A stretch of DNA of 64,000 nucleotides, taken from the NCBI GenBank assembly GCA_910583925.1, contig CAJTZJ010000001.1, forward strand, positions 62,001 through 126,000, in the 5' to 3' direction. A program made the position numbers and the translations under genes. Positions 17,824 through 25,900 of this stretch are shown here, piece after piece. The first letter of the stretch is position 1, and the number at the start of each line of letters is the position of its first letter. Below the pieces are notes generated by a model. It saw only the letters and a program-made list of their open reading frames with translations, was not told the DNA's origin and did no database searches. This DNA comes from an uncultured Eubacterium sp. Lineage in GTDB: Bacteria; Bacillota; Clostridia; Oscillospirales; Acutalibacteraceae.

Positions 17824-19329
17824 TTAAAGCAGACCGTCCCATGTATCTACCTCTTTTGCCTTCATCTCTTCCTCATCGAACCAATGCTGCGTTACAGATT
17901 TACTTTCCGTAAAGAAGCGGTAAGCATCTTTGCCAAGGCAGTGAAGATCGCCGAAGAAGCTCTTTTTATGTCCGCTGAATGGGATAAATCCAACAGGAAC
18001 AGGGATACCAACATTGATACCAACCTGACCGCCGTCTGTATATCTTGCAAACTGGCGGGCATAGTATCCGCTTTGGGTATAAATAACAGAGCCGTTTGCA
18101 TATGGATTTGCATTCATAATTGCAAGTCCGTCTTCAAAATCCTTGCATCTCTTAATGCAGAGAACAGGACCGAATACTTCGTCACTGCCGATAGTCATAT
18201 CCTCAGTAACATGGTCAAAAATTGTCGGTCCTACAAAATATCCGTTTTCATAGCCATCAGGCACCGCTGGATTTCTTCCGTCAAGAACAAGCGTTGCACC
18301 CTCGTCAATGCCTTTCTGAATATCAGCAACAACCTCATCATAATGCTTTTTGTATGTGATAGGACCTAAGCGGGTTGCCTTGTCCCAGGCAGGTCCGCAG
18401 TTGATATCTATAGCCTGTTTTTTTAGCTCCGCAACAAATTTGTCTGCAATGGATTCCTGAACAACACAAACGGAAAGAGCCATACACCTTTGACCTGCAC
18501 AGCCATATGCAGAGTTGATAACACCTGCAACAGTTCTTTCAAGTGCGCAATCTTCCATAATAAGAGCGTGATTCTTAGCCTGGCAGAGGGCCTGAACTCT
18601 TTTTCCGGCTGCAGCGGCTCTTTCATAAACCTTAAGACCGACAGGCGTTGAGCCTACAAAAGTAATTCCCTGAACATCAGGATGATCAAGAATTGTGTTA
18701 ACCTCGTTTCTTGAGCAGGTAACAATGTTGATTACGCCGTCAGGAATTCCTGCCTCCTTGTAAATCTCTGCAATTCTCATTGCGGTTCTCGGAGTAAGAG
18801 AAGCAGCCTTAAGCACCATAGTGTTGCCACATGCAACGCAAACAGGAGCCATCCAGCCAAACGGAATCATTGCAGGGAAGTTAACAGGAACAATGCCTGC
18901 AAAAACACCCATAGGCTCACGATATTTTACCGTGTCAAAGCCGGATGAAGCATCCATAATACTTTCACCCATCATAAGCGACGGTGCCTGAATAGCGAGC
19001 TCTGTTCCCTCAATTGCTTTTCCTACATCGCCGACTGCCTCGTCCCATGCTTTTCCGTTTTCCTCGCAGACAATTCTTGTAAGCTCATCATTATATTTTA
19101 AAAGAAGCTCGCGGATTTTGAAAAGAATCTGAGATCTTTTTCTTGCCGGGGTTGCTCTCCATGCAGGATAAGCAGCCTTTGCAGCTTCAATTGCTTCCGA
19201 CACCTCATCATTTGTACAGCAGGGTGCCTGACCTGTAATTTTACCTGTTGACGGATTATGAAGATCATACCAGATATCTGTTTTGGAATCTTTGAATTCT
19301 CCGTTAACAAAGTATTTAAGCTTTTCCAT
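17824..19329 (-). CDS. mmsA: CoA-acylating methylmalonate-semialdehyde dehydrogenase family
   Basis: A 501-residue aldehyde dehydrogenase. The nucleophile is in GCAGQRCMALS (about residues 283-293). The C-terminal block VPVGFIPFSGHKKSFFGDLH with the following FFTESKSVTQHW is the hallmark of the MmsA/IolA branch, which converts malonate or methylmalonate semialdehyde to acyl-CoA. These enzymes lack the usual catalytic Glu region, and none is obvious here. No inositol or valine catabolic genes are next to it, so the natural substrate is uncertain. Confidence 0.88.
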   Translation of the reverse strand: MEKLKYFVNGEFKDSKTDIWYDLHNPSTGKITGQAPCCTNDEVSEAIEAAKAAYPAWRATPARKRSQILFKIRELLLKYNDELTRIVCEENGKAWDEAVGDVGKAIEGTELAIQAPSLMMGESIMDASSGFDTVKYREPMGVFAGIVPVNFPAMIPFGWMAPVCVACGNTMVLKAASLTPRTAMRIAEIYKEAGIPDGVINIVTCSRNEVNTILDHPDVQGITFVGSTPVGLKVYERAAAAGKRVQALCQAKNHALIMEDCALERTVAGVINSAYGCAGQRCMALSVCVVQESIADKFVAELKKQAIDINCGPAWDKATRLGPITYKKHYDEVVADIQKGIDEGATLVLDGRNPAVPDGYENGYFVGPTIFDHVTEDMTIGSDEVFGPVLCIKRCKDFEDGLAIMNANPYANGSVIYTQSGYYARQFARYTDGGQVGINVGIPVPVGFIPFSGHKKSFFGDLHCLGKDAYRFFTESKSVTQHWFDEEEMKAKEVDTWDGLL

Positions 19330-19446
19330 AAATTTTACCTCACTTGAATAATTTTATTCAAATATATTCTATCATTTTGTATTTATGAATTCAATAGTTA
19401 TGTCCTTTTTATCACTTTATGTTATCAATATACATAGGATAGTGTG

Positions 19447-19480
19447 TATGATTTAAAACGAGATCGAATTTTAAATCATA
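19447..19480. promoter_or_regulatory. Inverted repeat overlapping a possible feoA promoter
   Basis: TATGATTTAAAA at 19447-19458 and TTTTAAATCATA at 19469-19480 form a perfect 12-bp inverted repeat with a 10-base spacer, 20 bases before feoA. The left arm contains TATGAT, a possible -10 element with a weak TTATCA at 19422-19427. It may be an operator for an iron regulator or a 5' leader hairpin. It is not a recognisable Fur box. Confidence 0.4.
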
Positions 19481-19499
19481 TTAAAAAAGGGGTGTTGTT

Positions 19500-19721
19500 T
19501 TGACTCTTGCAGATATGAAAGAAAACGACAGCGGAATTATTTTGTATATCAACAATGAATGCGAAATAAAACGGCGTCTTTATGATATGGGATTTATAAA
19601 GGGAAATGAAATCAGTTGTGTGCGCAGAAATTTTCTTGGCTCGCCTATAGCCTATAAAATTGAAGGCTCGGTTGTTGCTTTAAGAAAAAATGATGCACAA
19701 AAGGTGGGAGTAGTCTTATGA
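19500..19721 (+). CDS. feoA: Ferrous iron transport protein A (FeoA)
   Basis: This 73-residue SH3-like protein has the FeoA core ECEIKRRLYDMGFIKGNEI and a C-terminal SVVALRKNDA strand. FeoA is a small cytosolic partner needed for FeoB-dependent Fe(II) uptake. The start is a TTG at 19500 after AAAAGGGGTG. The stop overlaps the feoB start (ATGA), so the two are coupled. FeoB is interrupted downstream, so FeoA is probably idle in this strain. Confidence 0.9.
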   Translation: MTLADMKENDSGIILYINNECEIKRRLYDMGFIKGNEISCVRRNFLGSPIAYKIEGSVVALRKNDAQKVGVVL

Positions 19722-21067
19722 AAACAGAAAGAAAAATAGCCCTTGCAGGTAATCCGAATGTGGGCAAAAGCACGGTTTTTAATGAGCTGACAGGCAGTAA
19801 TCAGCATACAGGTAACTGGACAGGTAAAACTGTTGACCTTGCGGAGGGCTGCTACTACTACAAATTTAATGATTACAAGCTGTATGATCTTCCGGGTACA
19901 TACAGCCTTGTAATATCCTCTAAGGAGGAAGAGGTTGCAAGAGATTTTATTGAGAGTCTTGATTATGAATGTATAGTCTGTGTTGTTGATGCAACAAATC
20001 TTGAAAGAAATCTTAATCTTGTTTTACAGATTTCAGAAATAACAGACAGAATTGTTGTTCTTCTTAATCTTTGTGATGAAGCAAAAAAAAGAAATATAAA
20101 GATTAATTGTGAAAAGCTTTCGGAAATGCTTGGCGTTCCTGTTGTAAAAGCAACCGCACGAAGCGGTCGTGGAATAAATCATCTTCTTGAAGCTGTGCAT
20201 AATGTGATAACAGGCAATGAAAAGCCAAAGCCCAAGGGAATTACATATATAAGCCCCATTGAGCAGGCAGCAGGTGTTCTTGAAAGGGCAGGTGTGGAAA
20301 GATATAAAGCGTTAAGAATGCTTGAAGATGGAAAAGAACCGGATGATTTGAAGCTTAAAGCAGCATATATGAAGGCTCAGGGTATTCTTGAACGGTTTAA
20401 TGTAAGCGGAGATCATTTCATTGAAAGCAGAACGCTGTCTGTTTTTCAGAAATCTGATCTGATAAGTAAAACAGTATCCGAGGCGTTACCGTCAAAGCTT
20501 GAAAAAAGAGAAAAAATTCTTGATAAGATTCTTATGGGCAAGTATACGGCTATTCCATGTATGCTTCTTATTTTTGCAGTGGTTTTGTGGATTACGATTG
20601 CGGGCTCCAATTATCCGTCTGATTTTCTGCGCGGTGTTTTCGACCATTTTGAGATATGGCTTGCAGATGTTATGACTAATGTCGGTATTTCTCAAACAGT
20701 AATAAGCCTTGTTGTAAATGGTGTTCTCCGAGTTCTTTTATGGGTTGTTGCCGTTATGCTTCCGCCTATGGCAATTTTCTTTCCTCTTTTTGCAATTTTG
20801 GAGGATTTCGGTGTTTTACCAAGAATTGCATTTAATCTGGATCCGTGCTTTAAATCCTGCGGTGCATGCGGCAAACAGGCTCTGACTACTTGTATGGGAT
20901 ATGGCTGCAATGCGGTTGGTGTAACAGGTGCCAGAATCATAGACAGCCCAAGGGAACGAAAAATTGCCATAATAACCAATAGCCTTTCCCCATGTAACGG
21001 CAGATTACCTCCACCAACACTATGGCAACTCCTATGGCTGAAAACAGCAAAAACTTCGTCAAAGTAA
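19718..21067 (+). pseudogene. feoB: FeoB ferrous iron transporter, 5' part, split by the mobile element
   Basis: The N-terminal GTPase is intact: P-loop GNPNVGKST (residues 9-17), the DLPGTYSL G3 loop and the NLCDE G4 motif. Then come the helical switch region and the first membrane helices with the Gate segment ending NSLSPCNGR. After about residue 429 the frame crosses the insertion junction at 21005-21006. Some 20 unrelated residues encoded by the element follow before the stop. The missing third of the permease lies at 49792-50488. The product lacks several membrane helices and is very unlikely to transport iron. Confidence 0.93.
21011..21030 (+). repeat. Left recombinase arm (attL half of attP)
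   Basis: CCACCAACACTATGGCAACT is matched in inverted orientation at 49766-49785 with 17 of 20 identities. Both arms lie five bases from the shared TT dinucleotide. This is the symmetric two-arm layout of a serine-recombinase attP. Confidence 0.8.
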
Positions 21068-21276
21068 CCATAAATCTAACAATTAATTTGTACAATCCGA
21101 CCAAAATCAAAAATTTCAGAAAAAAGCATCATTTAACAAGAACCGAACTCTCAACCCTCACAAGCATATCAATAAATGCCCTCCAGCTTTGGGAACTCGG
21201 ACAAGCCAGACCACATTATAAATATTGGAGAAAACTATTGCTGTTTATGAGGGATTATGAAAATGATAGTTTTTGA
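21022..21276 (+). CDS. Small Xre-like helix-turn-helix protein at the element's left end
   Basis: The 84-residue frame contains a single helix-turn-helix-like domain in its second half (KIKNFRKKHHLTRTELSTLT followed by ISINALQLWELGQARP). The first 25 residues look non-native, and no ribosome binding site is seen before the ATG at 21022. Translation may start further in, for example at a TTG near 21088. It overlaps the chimeric feoB tail in another frame. It could be a transcriptional regulator of the element. A strong terminator follows. Confidence 0.5.
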   Translation: MATPMAENSKNFVKVTINLTINLYNPTKIKNFRKKHHLTRTELSTLTSISINALQLWELGQARPHYKYWRKLLLFMRDYENDSF

Positions 21277-21336
21277 AAAGTGTATTTTTTCAATAACAAA
21301 ATCTTTTGAAAAGTGTTAAATTAGATGTAAAAAAAC

Positions 21337-21375
21337 AAAAATGCAGTGCATTCACCTTGAATGTACTGCATTTTT
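21337..21375. terminator. Strong bidirectional terminator left of the invertible segment
   Basis: A 17-bp stem (21337-21353 with 21359-21375, one G-T pair, 5-base loop) is flanked by A residues on one side and T residues on the other, so it can stop transcription from either side. Transcripts leaving the invertible segment leftward would hit it after about 140 bases. Confidence 0.85.
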
Positions 21376-21466
21376 GTTAATAAAATATACTCTTTTGTAA
21401 AATGACTTGAATTTTCAACTTTTTCAAATTACTGTTCAACAAATCTGAAACTTATATATTGTGTAG

Positions 21467-21490
21467 TATTGCGTAGAACTGCGAGTTCTA
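21467..21490 (+). repeat. Left 24-bp inverted repeat of the invertible segment
   Basis: The repeat consists of TATTGCG followed by TAGAACT-GCG-AGTTCTA minus the shared TA step. Its exact reverse complement occupies 22860-22883. The inner 17 bases are themselves a near-perfect palindrome with a 3-base asymmetric centre (GCG), as expected for a tyrosine-recombinase crossover site with two inverted binding half-sites. Confidence 0.9.
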
Positions 21491-21520
21491 AACGTATACA
21501 ATTTCTCTCTATTCTGTCGT

Positions 21521-21550
21521 ATTCTATCATATAATTATATAATATGTCAA
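21521..21550 (-). promoter_or_regulatory. Outward sigma-A promoter inside the invertible segment
   Basis: On the minus strand TTGACA (21550-21545) and TAGAAT (21526-21521) are separated by 18 bases. TGA directly before TAGAAT gives an extended -10 (TGn). The expected start point is near 21514, about 24 bases inside the left repeat. Transcription now runs left into the terminator at 21337-21375. After inversion it would cross the repeat and read into essC with a leader of about 86 nt. Confidence 0.75.
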
Positions 21551-21626
21551 TAAGACTTAGTCATTTTTTAGTAACAATTCGGTAATAAATTGACAAAATA
21601 TTGAATACTGACAAGACCGCATAGCT

Positions 21627-21642
21627 ATTTCTGGTCAAAAAT
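21627..21642 (+). repeat. Possible recombinase arm-type site, left copy
   Basis: ATTTCTGGTCAAAAAT here recurs in the same orientation at 22789-22804, and a shorter version (TTCTGGTCAAAAT) is at 22804-22816. The copies bracket the tyrosine recombinase gene inside the inverted repeats. They could be arm-type binding sites for the N-terminal domain of the recombinase. Confidence 0.5.
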
Positions 21643-21687
21643 GTGGTCGCCATTTCAACGGATATTACATAAAGGAGTGTGAAATAT

Positions 21688-22779
21688 ATGCCAAGACATG
21701 GCGAAAACATTTTTAAAAGAAAGGATGGCAGATGGGAGGGTAGATATATTTCTTCCTATAATGAAAATGGGAAAGCAATATATAAATCGGTTTACAGTAA
21801 GACTTATTCTGATATCAGACGGAAACTTGAGGTTGCTAAGAACAATAATTCAATTCTTCAAAAATCGAATATGGTAAATACTTTCGGAGATTTGCTTTAT
21901 TACTGGCTTGAATTCAATAGTCCTAAAAATAAGCAAACTACACAGGATAAATATGAATTTCTTATTGAAAAACATATTGCACCTGCATTGGGAATGGTTA
22001 AACTTAGCAAGATTTCGTCAGCAATGATTAATAAGTTTATAGACAGCAAAATTAAGAGCTTGTCAAATTCGTATGTCAGAACCATGGCAATTATTATGAA
22101 GTCTGCGTTAGAACTCGGAATAAAAGAACGGTTCATTTTTATGCCTAATTTAGATGTTCATTTACCAAAACAAACAAAACAAGAATTACAGGTTTTATCA
22201 AATACAGAACAAAATTTGCTGGAGCAATATATTCTGAATAATCTTGATTTTACAACACTCGGAATATACATTTCTCTTTATGCCGGACTGCGTATCGGTG
22301 AGGTGTGTGCTTTGCGTTGGAGTGACATTGATTTTGAGAATCGTGTAATAAAAGTCAGATCAACTGTAATTAGAGTTAAGAGTGCTAATGGCAAAAGCTA
22401 TGATGAAATCGGACCGGCAAAAACTGATGCGTCAATCAGAGATATTCCGATATATAATAAGCTTTTTATTCCGCTTTTGAAAATGAAAAAAACAAGCAAT
22501 TCACCATTTGTTATTTCAGAAAAAATGGGTTTTGTTAATAAAAGAACCTATGAATATCGCTATCACAAAGTTTTGAAAAATGCCGGCGTCAGAGATATTA
22601 ATTACCATGCAATAAGACATTCCTTCGCTACCAGATGTGTTGAGTGTGGTGTCGATATAAAATCACTTAGTGAATTTATGGGGCATTCTAATGTATCGGT
22701 TACACTGAATACCTATGTCCATTCATCTATAGAATTAAAGAAAATGCAGATTGAAAAACTTAATAACTTAATAGCCTAA
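21688..22779 (+). CDS. Tyrosine recombinase, probable DNA invertase
   Basis: A 363-residue tyrosine recombinase. It has an N-terminal AP2-like arm-binding region (KRKDGRWEGRYISSYNENGK), a SAM-like core-binding domain (about residues 50-150) and a catalytic domain with the first Arg in GLRIGEVCALRW, HAIRHSFATRC and the GHSNVSVTLNTYVH block holding the nucleophile Tyr. It starts at ATG 21688 after AAAGGAGTG. It lies entirely between 24-bp inverted repeats and is not needed to explain the ends of the element, which fit the serine recombinase. Its most likely job is to invert its own segment. Confidence 0.88.
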   Translation: MPRHGENIFKRKDGRWEGRYISSYNENGKAIYKSVYSKTYSDIRRKLEVAKNNNSILQKSNMVNTFGDLLYYWLEFNSPKNKQTTQDKYEFLIEKHIAPALGMVKLSKISSAMINKFIDSKIKSLSNSYVRTMAIIMKSALELGIKERFIFMPNLDVHLPKQTKQELQVLSNTEQNLLEQYILNNLDFTTLGIYISLYAGLRIGEVCALRWSDIDFENRVIKVRSTVIRVKSANGKSYDEIGPAKTDASIRDIPIYNKLFIPLLKMKKTSNSPFVISEKMGFVNKRTYEYRYHKVLKNAGVRDINYHAIRHSFATRCVECGVDIKSLSEFMGHSNVSVTLNTYVHSSIELKKMQIEKLNNLIA

Positions 22780-22788
22780 CCATTTTTT

Positions 22789-22816
22789 ATTTCTGGTCAA
22801 AAATTCTGGTCAAAAT
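22789..22816 (+). repeat. Possible recombinase arm-type sites, right tandem copies
   Basis: Two adjacent copies of the CTGGTCAAAA motif follow the recombinase stop codon and match the copy at 21627-21642. Confidence 0.5.
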
Positions 22817-22819
22817 TTA

Positions 22820-22849
22820 ACGGAAGTCCTATATTTCAAGGACTTCCGT
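22820..22849 (+). terminator. Hairpin terminator of the tyrosine recombinase gene
   Basis: ACGGAAGTCC and GGACTTCCGT form a perfect 10-bp stem with a 10-base loop, followed by CATTTTG. It separates recombinase transcription from the secretion genes in the present orientation. Confidence 0.75.
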
Positions 22850-22859
22850 CATTTTGTTA

Positions 22860-22883
22860 TAGAACTCGCAGTTCTACGCAATA
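22860..22883 (-). repeat. Right 24-bp inverted repeat of the invertible segment
   Basis: This is the exact reverse complement of 21467-21490. The identity ends at both outer and inner edges, so the repeat is 24 bp. It ends 38 bp before the chosen essC start codon, and the essC ribosome binding site lies outside the segment. Confidence 0.9.
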
Positions 22884-22921
22884 ATATAGCATATATATTT
22901 GTGAGAAAAGGATGGTTTAAT

Positions 22922-25900
22922 ATGATTGTTTCCCTTTTTAGAAAAAATAGACATATAACAATACATTTGCCTCAAAGAATTAATGGCCAATATTGGTTAG
23001 AAGATTTAGATGAAAAAGGAAACAATATAAAAATTATAGGAATTGAAGCTATAGATAATGACTGGTATATAAAATCAAATAAATATACTAAAATTGTTAA
23101 CAGTTCTAAAGAATGTATTTCCGAAATTAAACTCGAAGAATTGAGGTTTTATAAATTATCTTCTGTCCGTGATTATACTGAAGAATACATTTATACTGAA
23201 CCCGATACTGATGATAGGTTTATATTCACTAAGTATTTGGCTAAAGGAAAATCAAAATTAACCATTGGCAGAGATATAAAAAATAAAATTATTTATGATA
23301 ATGGATGTGTTTCATCACGTCATGCTACTTTATTATTTGATGGAGTTGATTCGTGGTCGATAATAGATGAAGATAGTTCCAATGGAACATATGTGAATGA
23401 GAAAAAAGTAACTGGCAAAGTTGATTTAGAATCCGGAGATATAATTTTCATTCTTGGTTTAAAAATTGTAATTGGTGGACAATTTATTGCTGTTAACAAT
23501 CCAGATGAAAAGGTAAAAATCAATAGTTCAAATTTGGTTAATTTACCTGAACAAAAAATTAATATAACTGAATTGGAAACTGATGATAATGTGGAAAACA
23601 GTTTCTATTTTCGTTCGCCTAAGTTTCAACGAAATATAGAAACTTTTAAAATGAAAATTGATTCGCCGCCTCAAAAGGAAAAGCAAGAAGAGATGCCTCT
23701 TGCATTTGTGATAGGTCCGTCGATGACTCTGGGTATTGCATCAATATTTACTGCAATGTCCTCTATTATAAATTACATAGGACAAGACCCTTTAGATAGA
23801 AATTTTTTATCTATATTACCAACAATAGCAATGGCAATAGGTATGCTTGCGGGAACTATTCTTTGGCCAATACTTACAAAAAAAGTTGAAAAGAAAAATA
23901 AAGCAGCAAGAGAAAAAGGCAGAAAAAAGAAATATGTTGCATATTTAAATGATTGTAGAGAAACAATTCAAAAAGCCAGTGATGCTCAAAAACAAATTTT
24001 ATTAGAAAATAATCCGTCAATTGAACAGATTGCTGCAAATAGAGAATTTTGGGATCACGATTTATGGTCAAGGCAATATGGGCAGCGTGACTTTTTGAAT
24101 GTACGTATAGGTAATGGTAATATTGGGTTCGATTCTGATATTAAGTTTCCTGAAAAATCATTCTCTCTTGATGATGATGATTTGATTGATGAAGTTCAAA
24201 AAATGGCTTCAAATGATTATTCTCTAAAAAATGTTCCTGTTACTCATTCAATTTATAATAATAAAATTACGGGTATAGCAAGTGTAGTAAGAAATAGAAC
24301 TCTTTTATTTATAAATAATCTTATACTTCAGATGACGATGTTTCAAAGTTATGATGAACTGAAGATTGTGTTGATTGGTAATTCAAAAGACATTGAAGAA
24401 TTTCAATATCTCAAATGGATACCTCATTTTTGGAATAATGAGAAAAGTATGAGGTTTTTGGCTTCTTCAATTGATGAGATTAAAGAACTTTCAAATTTTA
24501 TAAATAAAGAATTCGATAAAAGATTAGAAAAAGACAATGATGATAAAGATAAGTTAGAACCTCATTATGTCATCATTGCTGCTGATAAAGAATTATCTCG
24601 TAAGGCTGAATTTATATCCAAGATAATAAATTGCGATGAAGAATGCGGATTTAGTTTGATTTTTGCCTATGGTGAGATGAAAGACTTACCTAAAGAATGT
24701 TCAACTGTAATTGAAATTAATAATTCAATCTCGACTATATATGATAAAGATGATTTGGCTGGTTTTAAGCAAACCTTTGAAATAGAAACTATTTCAAACG
24801 AAATTGCTTTACAAATTGCCAAAGAGTTATCGAATATATCTTTAGATTTGACATCGTCCAGTTATGAGTTGCCTGCAATGTTATCATTTTTGGATATGTT
24901 TGGTGTTGGAAAGATAGAGCATTTGAATGCGTTAACAAGATGGAAGGAAAATAATCCGGTTTTGTCATTACAAGCTCCGGTAGGTATTGATACTAATGGC
25001 GAATTATTTATGCTTGACCTGCATGAAAAAGTACATGGTCCACATGGTTTGATTGCAGGTATGACTGGTTCCGGTAAGTCGGAATTTATAATTTCTTTTA
25101 TTCTATCATTAGCACTTAATTATCATCCTGATGAAGTGTCATTTATTTTGATTGATTACAAAGGCGGAGGACTCACAGGCGCATTTGAAAGTGACGATTA
25201 TGTGCTTCCTCATCTTGCAGGCACAATAACAAATTTGGACGGAAGTTCGATTAAACGTTCTTTGCTGTCAATAGAATCAGAACTTAGAAGACGTCAAACT
25301 ATTTTTAATGAGGCAAGACGAGTGTCAAACGAAGGCACTATGGATATTTATAAATATCAAAAATTGTATAGAAATGGTGTTGTAAGAGAACCACTTCCTC
25401 ATTTATTTATAATATCCGATGAGTTTGCTGAATTAAAAGCTCAGCAGCCGGAATTTATGGACCAACTTATTTCAACTGCGAGAATAGGTCGTAGTTTGGG
25501 TGTTCACTTGATTTTGGCGACTCAAAAGCCAAGTGGTGTTGTTGATGATCAAATATGGTCAAACACAAGATTTAGAGTTTGCTTAAAAGTTCAGGATAAA
25601 AGCGACAGTATGGATATGATTAAGCGTGCTGATGCTGCTGAAATATCACAAACTGGTAGATTTTATTTGCAAGTTGGTTTTAATGAACTCTTTGAATTGG
25701 GTCAGTCTGCTTGGAGTGGTGCTCCGTATATAGAAAAAGAAACCTCTATAGAAACAGCAGAATTAAAAAAAGTTTCATTGTTAGATAATCTTGGACGTGA
25801 GACAAATAAGGTTAAATTAAATAATGATGAAACATTAGCAGGAGATGTTACTTTAAATCAGGTCGTTGAAATAAATAAATATATTTATAATCTTGCTCAA

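Larger units (their letters stand above)
21467..22883. other. Probable invertible DNA segment (recombinase gene plus outward promoter)
   Basis: The 1.4-kb segment is bounded by perfect 24-bp inverted repeats and contains a tyrosine recombinase gene, that gene's hairpin terminator and a strong outward-facing minus-strand promoter. Inverted repeats plus a resident recombinase are the standard layout of a phase-variation switch. In the orientation given here the promoter faces away from the secretion genes that start 38 bp beyond the right repeat. Inversion itself cannot be observed in one sequence. Confidence 0.75.

Noticed and set aside
21467..22883. The tyrosine recombinase with its flanking repeats as a nested integrated element
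   Set aside because: Integration by a tyrosine recombinase leaves direct, not inverted, repeats, and the segment has nothing but the recombinase gene, its terminator and an outward promoter. An invertible switch fits better.
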